A stretch of 64,000 nucleotides of DNA, from the NCBI GenBank assembly GCA_033063855.1, contig CP093829.1, forward strand, positions 9,620,243 through 9,684,242, read 5' to 3'. Position numbers and translations under genes: made by a program. This document shows positions 46,646 to 56,464 of the stretch, one piece after another. The notes under the pieces were generated by a model, which saw only the letters and a program-made list of their open reading frames with translations, was not told the origin of the DNA and made no database searches. Source of the stretch: Smittia aterrima. Lineage: Eukaryota; Arthropoda; Insecta; Diptera; Chironomidae. How positions within the stretch are numbered: position 1 is the first letter of the stretch; every line of letters begins with the position of its first letter.

Positions 46646-46875
46646 TTGAATTAACACCTTCTCTAATCAAAGTTGAACTTGGACATCAATTTGTGAAGCA
46701 GTGGTCAACTCAAAACACAGAATTTAAAAGTTTAACTACTATATTAAACAAATTGAGTTATAGGCCGGAGTTTTACCAGCGTAATGGCCGCGTAGCGGCC
46801 GTCGCGGGTTGCGCGGGGGTGTCGTAGGCCACCGGCCGGAGATACCTCCGTGCGATCTAGTTTTATTTGCTTTCG

Positions 46876-47115
46876 TTAGATCGGAAAGACGTTTAGGGGC
46901 TCCGTAGCAAAATCTTGTTTTTTTTTCGAGGACAATTTTATTAATTTTCACAATTTAACTTTTCGTACTCCAAAAATGTTTGATGATCTATCCAGTTAGA
47001 TCGGAAAGACGTTTAGGGGCTCCGTAGCAAAATCTTGTTTTTTTTTCGAGGACAATTTTATTAATTTTCACAATTTAACTTTTCGTACTCCAAAAATGTT
47101 TGATGATCTATCCAG
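46876..47115. repeat. 120-bp perfect tandem duplication
   Basis: The 120 bp from about 46876 to 46995 recur from 46996 to 47115, apparently without change, beginning TAGATCGGAAAGACGTTTAG and ending TGATCTATCCAGT. The second copy includes the stop codon and 3' end of peptide copy G. Confidence 0.9.
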
Positions 47116-47389
47116 TGAGAGAATGTAAGCCCTCGAGTTCAGAAACTGGCGGTGGCCCAGCAGTAGTCGTTGTTGACGGAGTTGGTTGATCATTACTTTC
47201 GTCTGTAACGGGGGAACCTCCATAAAACCCAAGTGGTACCCTCCCAATAAGAGCAGGATCGATAGGTGAACAGTCAATCACTGCAACTGCAATTAAAACG
47301 ACAGCAAAAACCTATCGAAACAAAATGTTGAACATAATAAAGATTCAATAAAACAAAAACTTTTTACTTGTAGGAATAACTTCGTCATT
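47108..47389 (-). CDS. small secreted peptide family, copy G
   Basis: Exons 47389-47369 (MTKLFLQ) and 47311-47108, phase 0, 74 residues. Signal peptide VFAVVLIAVAVIDC; mature part SPIDPALIGRVPLGFYGG replaces the LLAALGG segment of copies C and D; the Thr-rich middle and the C-terminus ELEGLHSLTG equal copy D. Reverse TATA box at 47433-47440. The last codons lie inside the 120-bp tandem duplication, whose outer copy therefore carries an isolated gene end. Confidence 0.75.
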
Positions 47390-47575
47390 TTACTTCAGAA
47401 TAAAACTGAATTTCTTCACCGCAAAGTTCTTGCTTTTATATCAAATTTCGAGCGATGTTGAAACTGGATCCTGACGAGATAATTTAGATGCAAAAGATTT
47501 GTTTGCTTCAAAGAGAATGTGTTTTTATTTTTAAAATTGGATTTTGCGCATTGCCCAAATTATTTAGACGATGAT

Positions 47576-47845
47576 CTATCCACAGAGAGGAAATGCAAAT
47601 CGGGGAATCTTCGACTGGCCCATCAGTTGTCGTTGTTTGTGGAAAGGTTGGAGTATCTTGGGTTTCGGCAGCAGCAGAATGACTTTGCATCGTGATACTT
47701 TGCATCCATCCCAAAGACTTAAGGAGTGTGGGATTCAAAAGAGAACAGTCCGTTACTGCGACTGCAATCAAAACGATAACAAAAACAAATTTATGAATTT
47801 TTTTTTTATGAAAACAAAAATATCTTGTAAGAATAACTTCGTCAT
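47576..47845 (-). pseudogene. peptide family, broken copy H (relative of copy E)
   Basis: ATG and MTKLFLQ codons remain, but the donor GTA has become GAT and the acceptor AG before exon 2 is missing. The body reads VFVIVLIAVAVTDCSLLNP and matches copy E with an insertion (WMQSITMQ). A 2-bp loss in the codons for IASLCG moves the end out of frame (PICISSLW), removing the final Cys-Gly and stop. Its promoter is cut off by the mobile element starting at 47870. Confidence 0.75.
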
Positions 47846-47869
47846 TTTACTTCAGAACAAAAATGAATT

Positions 47870-49712
47870 AGGGGCTGGCCGTGCCACACACCGTCTGACC
47901 ACACACCAACCTATAGATTTTCAGTAGATTTTCTATAGAACCCTATAGATTTTTAATAGAAAATCGATAGAAATTTATTATGTTATTTTTGATCTATTAA
48001 AATTACATGGAAAATTTATAGACTTCAACTAGAAAAACCAAAAAAAACGTTACGTTTCTTACGTCAGAAATATAGAAAAAACAATAATACTTCAAGGAAA
48101 ATCTATATGTTTTAAAGAACTATAAGGATTTTCCATGAATTATTAATGTTTTTTCTATATTTCTGACGTTGAAACTTAACCTTTTCTATGTATTTCCTAT
48201 TTTAAATCCTTTCATTTTTATTATCATTTAGATATAAAATCTAATTAAATTCTATTTAAAAAACGATTGGTGGGAGTGTTTAGAGTTTTTTCATCCGAAG
48301 AATGAAATTATTTTTTCTTAAAAGCAGGAGAGGTGAGCAGGTCATAATTAGAATTTTGATTTAGAGTCTTCTTTTCCAAGAATGCGTCACAAAAAAATTT
48401 TAAATTTCTTTAACGCATTATCGGTGAGCTCATACATCATTTCAGTTTGATGAACTGTGATTTGTTCATAAGTTATTTTGAATATGGTGGAACGGGTACA
48501 CGGATTTCAAAGCTTATAAAATCTGATCCACCTTTTGCAAGCCCTAGTTATGCTGATTTGAAGCCTGTTTTTACTCAATGCATCTTCCCAAGCACTTTAT
48601 TTCTTCAAAATGAGTATAGATTTAAATTCGAAAGAATATTGAATTGTTTTCCAAGTTTCATAGCTTCTAAGTAAATGAATGGCCTGGCCATACTACACAC
48701 CGGGTGACAACACACCAACCTATAGATTTTCAGTAGATTTTCTATAGAATCCTATAGATTTTTTATAGAAAATCTATAGAAATTTAATGTGTAATTTATG
48801 ATCTATTAAAATTACATAGGAAATTAATAGATTTTAACTAGGCTATGGCTTTTTAAAGAAAGGCATGAATTTTCTATAGAATTTTAATGTTTTTTCTATT
48901 AATTTTGACGTAAGAATCGTAACGTTTTCTATGGTTTTTCTATTTAAAATCTATTAATTTCTCATATAATTTTAATAGATCATAAATTAAACATTAAATT
49001 TCTATAGATTTTCAATGAATTTTTAATGTTGTTTCTATATTTCTGACGTAAGAAACGTAACGTTTTCTATGGATTTCCTATTAAAAATCCATAGTTATTG
49101 CTGAAAATAAATAGAGTTTCCATAAGTTTCTAATGTTTTTTCCATATTTTTGACGTAACGTTTTATATGGATTACCTATTAAAAATCTATCAATTTTTAA
49201 TTAAAATTTAATAGTTCCCAAATCACATTTATTTTCTATAGATTTTCTACATAAAACCTATATGTCAGATGGATTTTCTATAGAATTTCTATAAAAATTC
49301 TATAGAAAGGTGTGCTACTTTTAGGGTGTGTTACTTGTCAAGTCCCGAAGTTTGACGTAACTGGTTTTCCAAAAAAATCCATTGAAAATCTATAGAGTTT
49401 CTATATAAAATCTATTAATTTTCTATTGAAAATCTATTAAATTTACGCTAAAAAGTGGGTGACAAAGTGAAATTTAGTTTTTTAATAAAAAATCCACAAA
49501 TTTTCTATTTAGAAATTTTCTATTAAAATTTAATAGAAAATCTATAGGAAATGAATAGAAATTCTATAGAAAATTAATAGAATTTTTAAAGAAAGTAGAA
49601 AATAAATGAAAAATCTATAGAAAATTGATTGAATTTTAAATCTATGTATTTCCTATAGATTTCCTATAAATTTTCTATAGATTTCCTTTGGTGTGTGGTA
49701 AGGCTAGATCCC
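47870..49712. mobile_element. composite terminal-inverted-repeat element with TGAATT target duplication
   Basis: TGAATT stands at 47864-47869 and again at 49713-49718. Inside, the left end GGGGCTGGCCGTGCCACACACC and the right end (reverse strand GGGATCTAGCCTTACCACACACC) form imperfect terminal inverted repeats. The insertion splits the formerly joined promoter DNA of peptide copies H (minus) and I (plus): AGAACAAAAATGAATT on the left, and TGAATTTTTGCATCGG then CGAGCGATGTCGAAACTGG on the right. The interior is mostly AT-rich with many repeats of CTATAGATTTTCTATAGA and its reverse, so it can fold on itself. There is no transposase; it is MITE- or foldback-like. A 380-bp non-repetitive piece (48290-48670) lies between two element units. 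Confidence 0.7.
48681..49346. mobile_element. inner copy of the same element
   Basis: A second left end, GGCCTGGCCATACTACACACC followed by ACAACACACCAACCTATAG, begins at 48681. Its inverted partner (reverse strand AAGTAACACACCCTAAAAGT then GCACACCTTTCTATAG) ends near 49346. The structure suggests one element inside or beside another. Confidence 0.6.
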
Positions 49713-49718
49713 TGAATT

Positions 49719-50002
49719 TTTGCATCGGCAAGTTTTTTTTTCGAGCGATGTCGAAACTGGAATTTATCCCGATGAGATAAATTAGATTATGAAACTAAAC
49801 GACTTTCTGACGACAATTAAGTAAGTCACCTTTAAGAAAAACAGTTAATTTGTTTTCTTCCCGATACATCGAAATTTGTTTTGTCGTGAATCACGAGTCG
49901 TGATGCCCATTTATCCAATGATTCCAGTTTCTACATCGGTCGAAATTTAATATAAAAGTGAGAACTTTGCTATTAAAATATTCAGTTTTATTCAAAAGTA
50001 AA
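49719..50002 (+). promoter_or_regulatory. promoter region of peptide copy I
   Basis: Carries the remnant of the minus-side block (TTTCGAGCGATGTCGAAACTGG near 49740), then ATTCCAGTTTCTACATCGG, TATAAAAG at 49951-49958 and TATTCAGTTTTATTC near 49979, as in other copies. Confidence 0.6.
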
Positions 50003-50286
50003 ATGGCAAAGTTGTTCTTACAAGTACAACCTTTCTAATGTTCTAGTGTTATTGAATCTATTATTTTATAAATATCTATGAGAAGCTTTTTGTTGTTATC
50101 TTTATTGCTGTTTGCTGCTGCAATGATAATTTATCCGCCTTGAAACCCGCAGTTGTTGAGGCATTTACTGCTGGTTCCTCCATTGCAGCGAAGTGCCAAG
50201 ATGAACCAATTTCGCCAGAAACAAAGACAAGTGCTGAGAAAACTGATAAAATCGATCCTTTGCAGTTTAAATCTCTTAATGGATAG
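50003..50286 (+). CDS. small secreted peptide family, copy I
   Basis: Exons 50003-50023 (MAKLFLQ) and 50086-50286, phase 0, donor GTACAA, 73 residues. Signal peptide LFVVIFIAVCCCNDN is less regular than in other copies. The mature part has PAVVEAFTAGSSIAA, EPISPETKTSAEKTD and the C-terminus LQFKSLNG. It lacks the Thr run but keeps the terminal S-L-x-G. Intact, though diverged; it may be losing function. Confidence 0.62.
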
Positions 50287-50549
50287 ATCCTTTTGCTCAA
50301 ATATAATTAGAGAGTGAAATAAATCATACACTTTTTTCGATTTAGATTCAGATTTTTCTTGCTTGTTTGGACAAACTTTTGCAAGCAACAAAGTCACTTC
50401 GGAATTATTTCTGTTTGCTTTCGTTAGATTGGAAAAACTAAAATTTTTTTTAGTGCTCATGACGTAAAAACTTGTTTTTTTTTTAGGCGATTTTATTTTT
50501 TTTCACAATTGAATTTTTTGTATTCCAAGATTATTTGAGTTAGGTTGAT

Positions 50550-50792
50550 CTATCCAGTGAGAAAACCTACACCCACGAGTAAAGAACCTGGCGGTGACTC
50601 ATCAGTTGGTGGAAATGGACTTTGGCCTCTGGGACGAGATGCAAGTTCCGCAACAATGGCAGGACTGATAGGTAAACAGTCCATCACTGCTACTGCAATT
50701 AAGACGACAACCAAAACCTGTCAAAACAAATTGTTAAAAATAAAAGATTCATTAAAACAAAAACTTTTTACTTGTAGGAACAACTTCGTCAT
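50550..50792 (-). CDS. small secreted peptide family, copy J
   Basis: Exons 50792-50772 (MTKLFLQ) and 50717-50550, phase 0, 62 residues, the shortest intact member. Signal peptide VLVVVLIAVAVMDC; mature part LPISPAIVAELASRP, a Pro-rich middle (PFPPTDESPPG) and C-terminus VGVGFLTG. Reverse TATA box at 50837-50844. Confidence 0.72.
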
Positions 50793-50964
50793 TTTACTTC
50801 AGAAAAAAACTGATTTTCTTTATCGAAAAGTTCTTGCTTTTATAGCAAATTTCGAGCGACGCCGAAACTGGAATCCTGACGAGATAAATTAGATTATGAA
50901 GTGAAACGACTTTCTGACGGCGAGCTTTTATTGCCAACAAAAACAAATAGATATAGAATATTTT

Positions 50965-51175
50965 TTTTGATTGCAGTCGCGGTAAAAAGCTGAAATCTTG
51001 TTAATCAAGATCTTTATGAAAGGAAGTCATGTGGATGACTTCATTACAGTCGAAAGTCAAGATCAACTAATTTCGTCACGAACAACATCTTTGACAACGA
51101 CTGCTCCTCGTATACAGACATGAGGAGAACCTAATGCCTTGTGAGATTGGAATTCTTTGTGGATACATCATCCTC
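50965..51175 (+). pseudogene. peptide family, second broken relative of copy A
   Basis: Reads like copy A but with a damaged signal peptide (TTGATTGCAGTCGCGG then a TGA stop), a scrambled middle and CEIGILCG-like end. It is close in sequence to the broken copy at 40.9 kb, including the ACTGCTCCTCGT segment. Confidence 0.65.
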
Positions 51176-51636
51176 GCTCAAAATAATTTTAGAGAGTGCA
51201 CAACCGCAAATTGTAAAAATAAACAAAATCCTCTTCGAAAAAAAAAACAAGTTTTTTGCGTCACGAGCATCCCGAATTAGCTAAAACTTTTCAAGTTTCT
51301 AAACGAAATTTCAGTCTAATCGAACTAACGAAAGCAAACAGAACAAATTCTGAGGTGACAGTTACATTGAATCAACATCTTACGCAATTTATTTAAAAAT
51401 TACTGTTGAAGTGACCTTCACTTACTTTCAGTCTTCATAAAAATAATTTGTGAACTGTTAAAACTTGATAGTCTCACCTGACCAATCATGAATGTGTTGA
51501 ATAAAAATATTTCTCATTAATTCGATCTGAGTTATTTAAGTCTCTACATTCATGATCTTGATTAATAAATTAATTATTTCGGCGCAGTCTAATCCTAGCG
51601 TTCTATCTGAAAAGAAGTTTAACTAAAGTTTCGATA
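51176..51636. other. boundary between peptide cluster and cuticle cluster
   Basis: Non-coding. The part at 51240-51350 repeats, in reverse orientation, the spacer seen beside peptide copies (TTTTTGCGTCACGAGCATC, CGAACTAACGAAAGCAAACA). The rest shows nothing. Confidence 0.45.
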
Positions 51637-52029
51637 ATGTTGAAATTGGTTTTGTTCGGTTTTTTCTTGAGTTGCGTTGCGTCGCAAGAAATCTCAAAGG
51701 AAATGATGATCAAGCTTTTGAGTTCGGAGAGTGAGATGGGAACAGAGCAATACAGTTTTAAGTGAGAAATATATTTTCCGTTTTAAAAACTTTGTCTAAC
51801 TTTCTGATAATTTTTTAGATACGAACTGAGCGATGGTCAGATGAGAGAAGAAGTTGGAATGCTGATGAATAAGGGAACCCCTGACGAGGAACTTGTGGTG
51901 ATGGGAATGTATTCATTCGTTGGTGACGACAACAACACTTATGTGACGATGTATCGAGCAGACAAGAATGGTTACCGACCCAAATTGACTGTACAACGTT
52001 CGAACCTGATCAAGTCACTTGTCGGCTAA
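51637..52029 (+). CDS. RR-1-like cuticle protein, diverged
   Basis: Exons 51637-51761 and 51819-52029, phase 2, 111 residues. Signal peptide MLKLVLFGFFLSCVASQ. RR core: EQYSFKYELSDGQMREEVG, then GMYSFVGDDNNTYVTMY and RADKNGYRPKL. The usual proline-rich end LPVAP is replaced by TVQRSNLIKSLVG. The intron lies at the same place as in the genes at 53730, 62397 and 63658 (within the YxF-Y/F core), marking the ancestral intron of the cluster. The end SLVG directly before the stop resembles the peptide-family ending, perhaps by chance. Confidence 0.85.
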
Positions 52030-53729
52030 TTTATTTCCAATTTAATTGCCAATAAAGATCAAGAGTCTCTCACTCCCGAGCGAGTTTGTTTCAGCAGCCT
52101 TCCATGACACTTTGGGAAGCAATCAAAGTCAAGCAAAAGGTTGGACATTTGTCGATGACCTTTAAAACAGCATTGTCTGACTTCAAAGACAAAAGTCGAG
52201 ACGATGAGCGGCTAATTAATGCTTCAGCTTGTTCGCACAACTTCTTCCTTGTTCATCGAACTTTTGGCGATGCGGCGAACAAGAAAACTCGCTGCTGCGA
52301 TCAATCTCCGCATTTTGCTGTAAAGCCCATCACGTTTACAAAACGAGGTGAATATTTCCTGATAAGAGGGGACAACGTCGATGTTTTTTTCGTTGAGCGT
52401 CGTGCTTCTCAGAAATTTATTGTGTCATTAAACTGCCAAAAAGTCGATGTAAACACGACGATTTTCAAAAGCCATTGAGTTTAATGGTCTTTCTCTCGAT
52501 TCATTCGCATGACATAAGATTGCGAAAGATCGCAGCCGCATCGGCACAAGAACTTTTAATTTATGGTCTCACGCTTCGACTCATCATTTGACTCGTGAAT
52601 TATCCAAATTGAATTACGCGCGTCGGACTGATTGATGATAGACTGAGAGCTGCGTGAACTGACGAACGTCTGGATTCAAATACAAAACATCAAATCGCGT
52701 GATAGCGAAAGTGACACAGATTCGACTCTCTGCAAGCGCGTTGAGCTTAGTAACACACATTCGAGGGTTTTCTGAGATGAAAGCGAAGGTAAAACCTGTT
52801 TCATTCCTAAAACTCAGCTGCTCGATGAAATAAATATTTTTCATCTTCATGCAAATATTTTTTCTGTAATCTCTTGCACTTTTGCATTTCAAAATAAATT
52901 TTTTCGTGATTCGAGTATTTGCGAGTCTTTGCTAAATTGAATCCTCGCGATCGCAAATCTTCGAGAGTGTCACATCTGATTTATGCTAAAGTGTCAATTA
53001 TGTTCCTTTTGAGACAGCGACACTCTTTCTTTCCATTGTTTATATTCAGAGATGCCGTGACAGAGCGTTCACTTACAAATAAACAAGCGATGCGAGATGA
53101 GAAGTAAATTGAACTCGCTGTGAGTTCGATTGCATTTCTGACATTTAACCGATTCTCTTCTCCTACTCGACATTGACCGTCATGAGTTTCATTCATGAAA
53201 TGACATAAAGCTTCGCGGAATCTGTTGAAACATTGTCGATCGGTTGTTAATGAGAGCTCCGTCGATCAAGAGTTAATTTCGTAAATTAATTTATTCAGTT
53301 AGCACTTTAAACTTTCAGCATAGAGCAGTTAGCGACTGCAGCAGCAGTTTGCCATTTCAATTCTCCTCAGCGGATTCTCACACGCTGTTCAACTGGTCAC
53401 ATAGCGATGATGGTGTTTGTAGCCGATGCGAAAGATCTTCACTCAGAGGGGATAGAAGTAGAAACATTACGACGTTAGATAACTTTGCTTTGCATCGACG
53501 AGCTTCTCTTTTTACGAGGCCCAATGAACTATTGAAATTATATTCCACATTAATGGGATTTTTCTTTTATACGAGCGCTCATCAATTACGAGTCTCAGAG
53601 TATGCGCAAAATGGGCAAATATAAAATGACTTGTAACATATTTCTCTACGCTTAGTTTCAAGAATACAGCTTAGTAAGCATCATTGACTCCTCAAACCTT
53701 CCCCGAAGTTTAATCAAGTGTAAATCAAA
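52030..53729. other. 1.7-kb spacer in the cuticle cluster
   Basis: No supported gene. A 130-codon open frame at 52086-52478 has no ATG in good context, no signal peptide and no known motif. An octamer ATGCAAAT at 52849-52856 is probably background. Confidence 0.45.
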
Positions 53730-54240
53730 ATGAAATTGGTACGTGAAATTGAATTGTGCAAGCATATCGTAACCGAAAAAGGATTTTTCTGTGAAATTAA
53801 TTGAATCAAGAAGAAGTTTAAGAGTTGACAGGTTTTAATTAAAGTTTTCTTTACGACAGTTGATCGTCTTCGCCTGCCTCGTTGCTGTCTGCTTAGCAGC
53901 TCCATTGGATGACTCAAAGGACGCACAGATTACCAAATACGAGTCAGACAACATTGGAATCGGCGGATATCGATTCAGGTAAGACAATCGACGTCAATGA
54001 CAACTTAACGAGCTTTGCTTGATACAACTCGCGTTGGCGAATTTAATTTACAGTTATGAGACCAGCGATGGCGTGTCGAGGACAGAAGAAGCTGAAGTCA
54101 AAAATGCTGGCACAGAGAATGAGATCCTTGTTGTTCGTGGAACCATCAGCTGGTACGCTCCAGACGGCCAACAATACACAATCACCTTCATCGCTGACGA
54201 GAACGGTTTCCAACCAACGGGCGAACATCTCCCCAAGTAA
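53730..54240 (+). CDS. RR-1 cuticle protein with two introns
   Basis: Exons 53730-53738 (MKL), 53860-53978 and 54054-54240, phases 0 and 2, 104 residues. It keeps the full ancestral architecture: a tiny first exon and the intron inside the chitin-binding core. Signal peptide MKLLIVFACLVAVCLAAP; core GGYRFSYETSDGVSRTEE, GTISWYAPDGQQYTITF, ADENGFQPTGEHLPK. It stops after LPK without the PVAPEA end of its neighbours. Expected product is a soft-cuticle chitin-binding protein. Confidence 0.93.
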
Positions 54241-56361
54241 ATTTTTTTGCCATAGACAAGCGATTCATCGCATCACTCTCATAAATCTGTTAATACTCAA
54301 AATTCATCAAACTCCACTTTGTAAATAAATAAAAGTTTGAAAAGATTATGTCAAGTCTTTCTCTTCGATTTTCAGTTTCAACTTTTATTTATTCGCGTGC
54401 CGATGAACATAAATCAATATTCGAGTTGTTTGATTATTTATTATCGGCAAATTTAACTTTATAGATCGACGGACGCGCAAATGATAATTGCACAACTGAC
54501 CGGAGCTGATGAAATGTTAATTACTTGAAGACTCATCAAAAAATCGTTAAAATGAAAATGGATCGTCGATGTCGTTGCTCATGCAATCAATCAACAAAGT
54601 ATGTTCAATACTGAATGTGACAGCCATGACCCCATCGATCGTTGGGGACTCCCGGAGACTAGAAGCTATTTGTTATTTATTGCAGCAAGTCGTGAGGTCA
54701 TTAACATACAATGAGGGCCCACCAAGCTCGAAGATGAAACAATTTTCTCGTCAAAGATCTCAAACTGTGTGAGATTTCAATCAAAATTCATAACCTCACT
54801 CAAGTCTTTAATTAGTTTCTTCCAAAAAGAGCTCCAGCTTAGGTAATCATGTCAGTCAACGGAGGAGTCGACCTTCACCTCAACGACAATGTTTGTCACT
54901 TACTTTATGTTCAAAATGATTTTAATTGGGACTTAGGAACGCGCGAGAGAGACACTTCAAGTTATTTTCATAAAATATTTATTTTGCGACGAGCAACAAT
55001 AATAATTTAAATGTCAGAAGATCTAACACACATTTGATGTGACGAATTATCGAGTTATTCGCCTTGTTTGACCAGCGGCGCTTTGAGAATTACACGAGCG
55101 TGATTACAAATTAACCGATCAATAAATTGCATGAAAGAAATAAATTCTTCGGAAGCGCACGATCGTTCGTATTGCTCGTCACGTTTTGAAAACGTTTTCA
55201 ATTTCTACGCGAGCGACTTTTAAACGAGAAATGTAAATGAACTCATTATTTCCTTAAAAAAAAGAAAAGAAAGAGACGAAAAGCCGCAACGACATTGAAA
55301 CATTTGTTAATGAACTTTTTGTTGAATTACAATTCAATTGGCTGGTTGTAAATGTTTTGAAATAAATCGCTGCGTGAGATGCGTGAAGAGAAGATGAAAC
55401 AAGAAACTTCGATGAGCGATCAAGTGACGAGAGATTCCTTCGCGATGATTGTGTAATCGCTTAAAGTTTGCTGAAGTGCAAACTCACGAATTTCAGAGAA
55501 GATTATGGAATTTTTCTGCAAATATTTGCTCTCTCGCGCGCGGTTCGCCGAATGTGTTTCAATGACACATTGAAAGCGAGATGACACCGTGCGATAGCTT
55601 TCGTGGTCAAACAAGATGTATCGTCGAACTTTATCCCAATTTTGTTGTCTCGTCGTAAATATCTAACGTCATTAATCACTGAAGCTAATCAAACCCAACC
55701 TTGATCAAGAAAAATCCGAGACGAGCTCAACTTTTCGTCTAACAATTTAAAGCAAATTACAAAGTCAGTTGCCATTGCAACACACTCGATGCTCTTTTAA
55801 TGATTCAATAAACAACTTTTAATCTCCGTTGCAGATGGAAATCGAGCGATGCGGCTTTGAAGATTACAATCGCGAACTCTCTGTTAATGAAAGCGAAAAC
55901 GTGAGTCTTGAAAAGCCGGTTGGCGAGTTAGCGAAAAACTTTAATTCGCAACCAAGTTCGCATTCGGCTTGCGCGCCTCACAAATCGCTTCAATGCAAAC
56001 GCACGACTCAAATTACATGATCCGAGAATGATAGCCGATTAGCGATCGTTTAACTTTGAATGAAGTCGTCCACGAGATTCCATCGAGTTACATCTCAAAA
56101 TGCAAATCAAAGCCTAGTTTTGAAATCAATTATTGAATCTTGGAACCAAATGGTGGGGCAATGAATAATTCCGATCGAAAGCATCTGAATTTTTGCCTGC
56201 GACACTCTTTTACATAATCCTGTTATCCAATCTCTTCGTCTTCTCGCTTTTCAGGAGGAATACGAAGTGTTTGATTTACATTTTTCTCTGAATGAAATTT
56301 GAAATTTCACCGAAAAAATTGGATTGGCAACGGGCTCTGAAGAAGAGAGCTCTGATTTTCA
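54241..56361. other. 2.1-kb spacer, with one possible small coding exon
   Basis: Mostly featureless. A possible exon lies at 55835-55900: an acceptor (CTCCGTTGCAG) followed at once by an ATG, 22 codons starting MEIERCGFEDYNRELS, and a donor GTGAGT. No partner exon was identified, so it remains a candidate only. Confidence 0.35.
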
Positions 56362-56400
56362 TATAAAAGCGTGAAAGCGGAAGACAAAATTAATCAGTTT
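56362..56400 (+). promoter_or_regulatory. TATA box and initiator of a cuticle gene
   Basis: TATAAAAG at 56362-56369 and TCAGTT at 56393-56398, about 31 bp apart, 65-100 bp before the ATG at 56465. An octamer is present only far upstream (56100-56107). Confidence 0.7.
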
Positions 56401-56464
56401 TCAAACAGTCCTTGAAGAGTTCAGTTCAGAGTTCAAAGCTAAACACAAAACAAAATATAACAAG

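Larger units (their letters stand above)
45397..46854. mobile_element. putative non-autonomous element with GC-rich ends and internal satellites
   Basis: The flanking DNA reads AATGTCAC on the left and ATCTAG...GCTTTCGTTAGATCGG on the right. At about 44040-44090 a family-related spacer runs through without interruption (AATGTCACATCAG, then ACTTTCGTTAGATCGG), so 45397-46854 looks inserted. The left end has ACTCCGGCC; inverted GGCCGGAGT occurs at 46764 and GGCCGGAG again at 46835. The right end is strikingly GC-rich with hairpins (GGCCGC-GTA-GCGGCC and CGGAG-ATAC-CTCCG) and is followed by CTAG. Internal content is a GT microsatellite and two minisatellites. Hairpin plus CTAG and internal satellites recall Helitron/Helentron-derived elements, but this class assignment is tentative. 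No coding capacity. Confidence 0.5.

Noticed and set aside
48447..48674. 75-codon open frame between the two inverted-repeat units
   Set aside because: No ATG-led start in good context, no known motif; no transposase signature.
37694..50792. Assignment of the peptide family to the bomanins or another known immune peptide family
   Set aside because: Bomanins have a CxxC core near the end; these have C-x4/5-C or no cysteine, and I see no NF-kappaB-type GGG..CCC site in their promoters. Similarity is limited to small size and secretion.
52086..52478. 130-codon open frame on the plus strand
   Set aside because: No ATG in good context at its start, no recognisable domain, and no neighbouring exons; probably chance.
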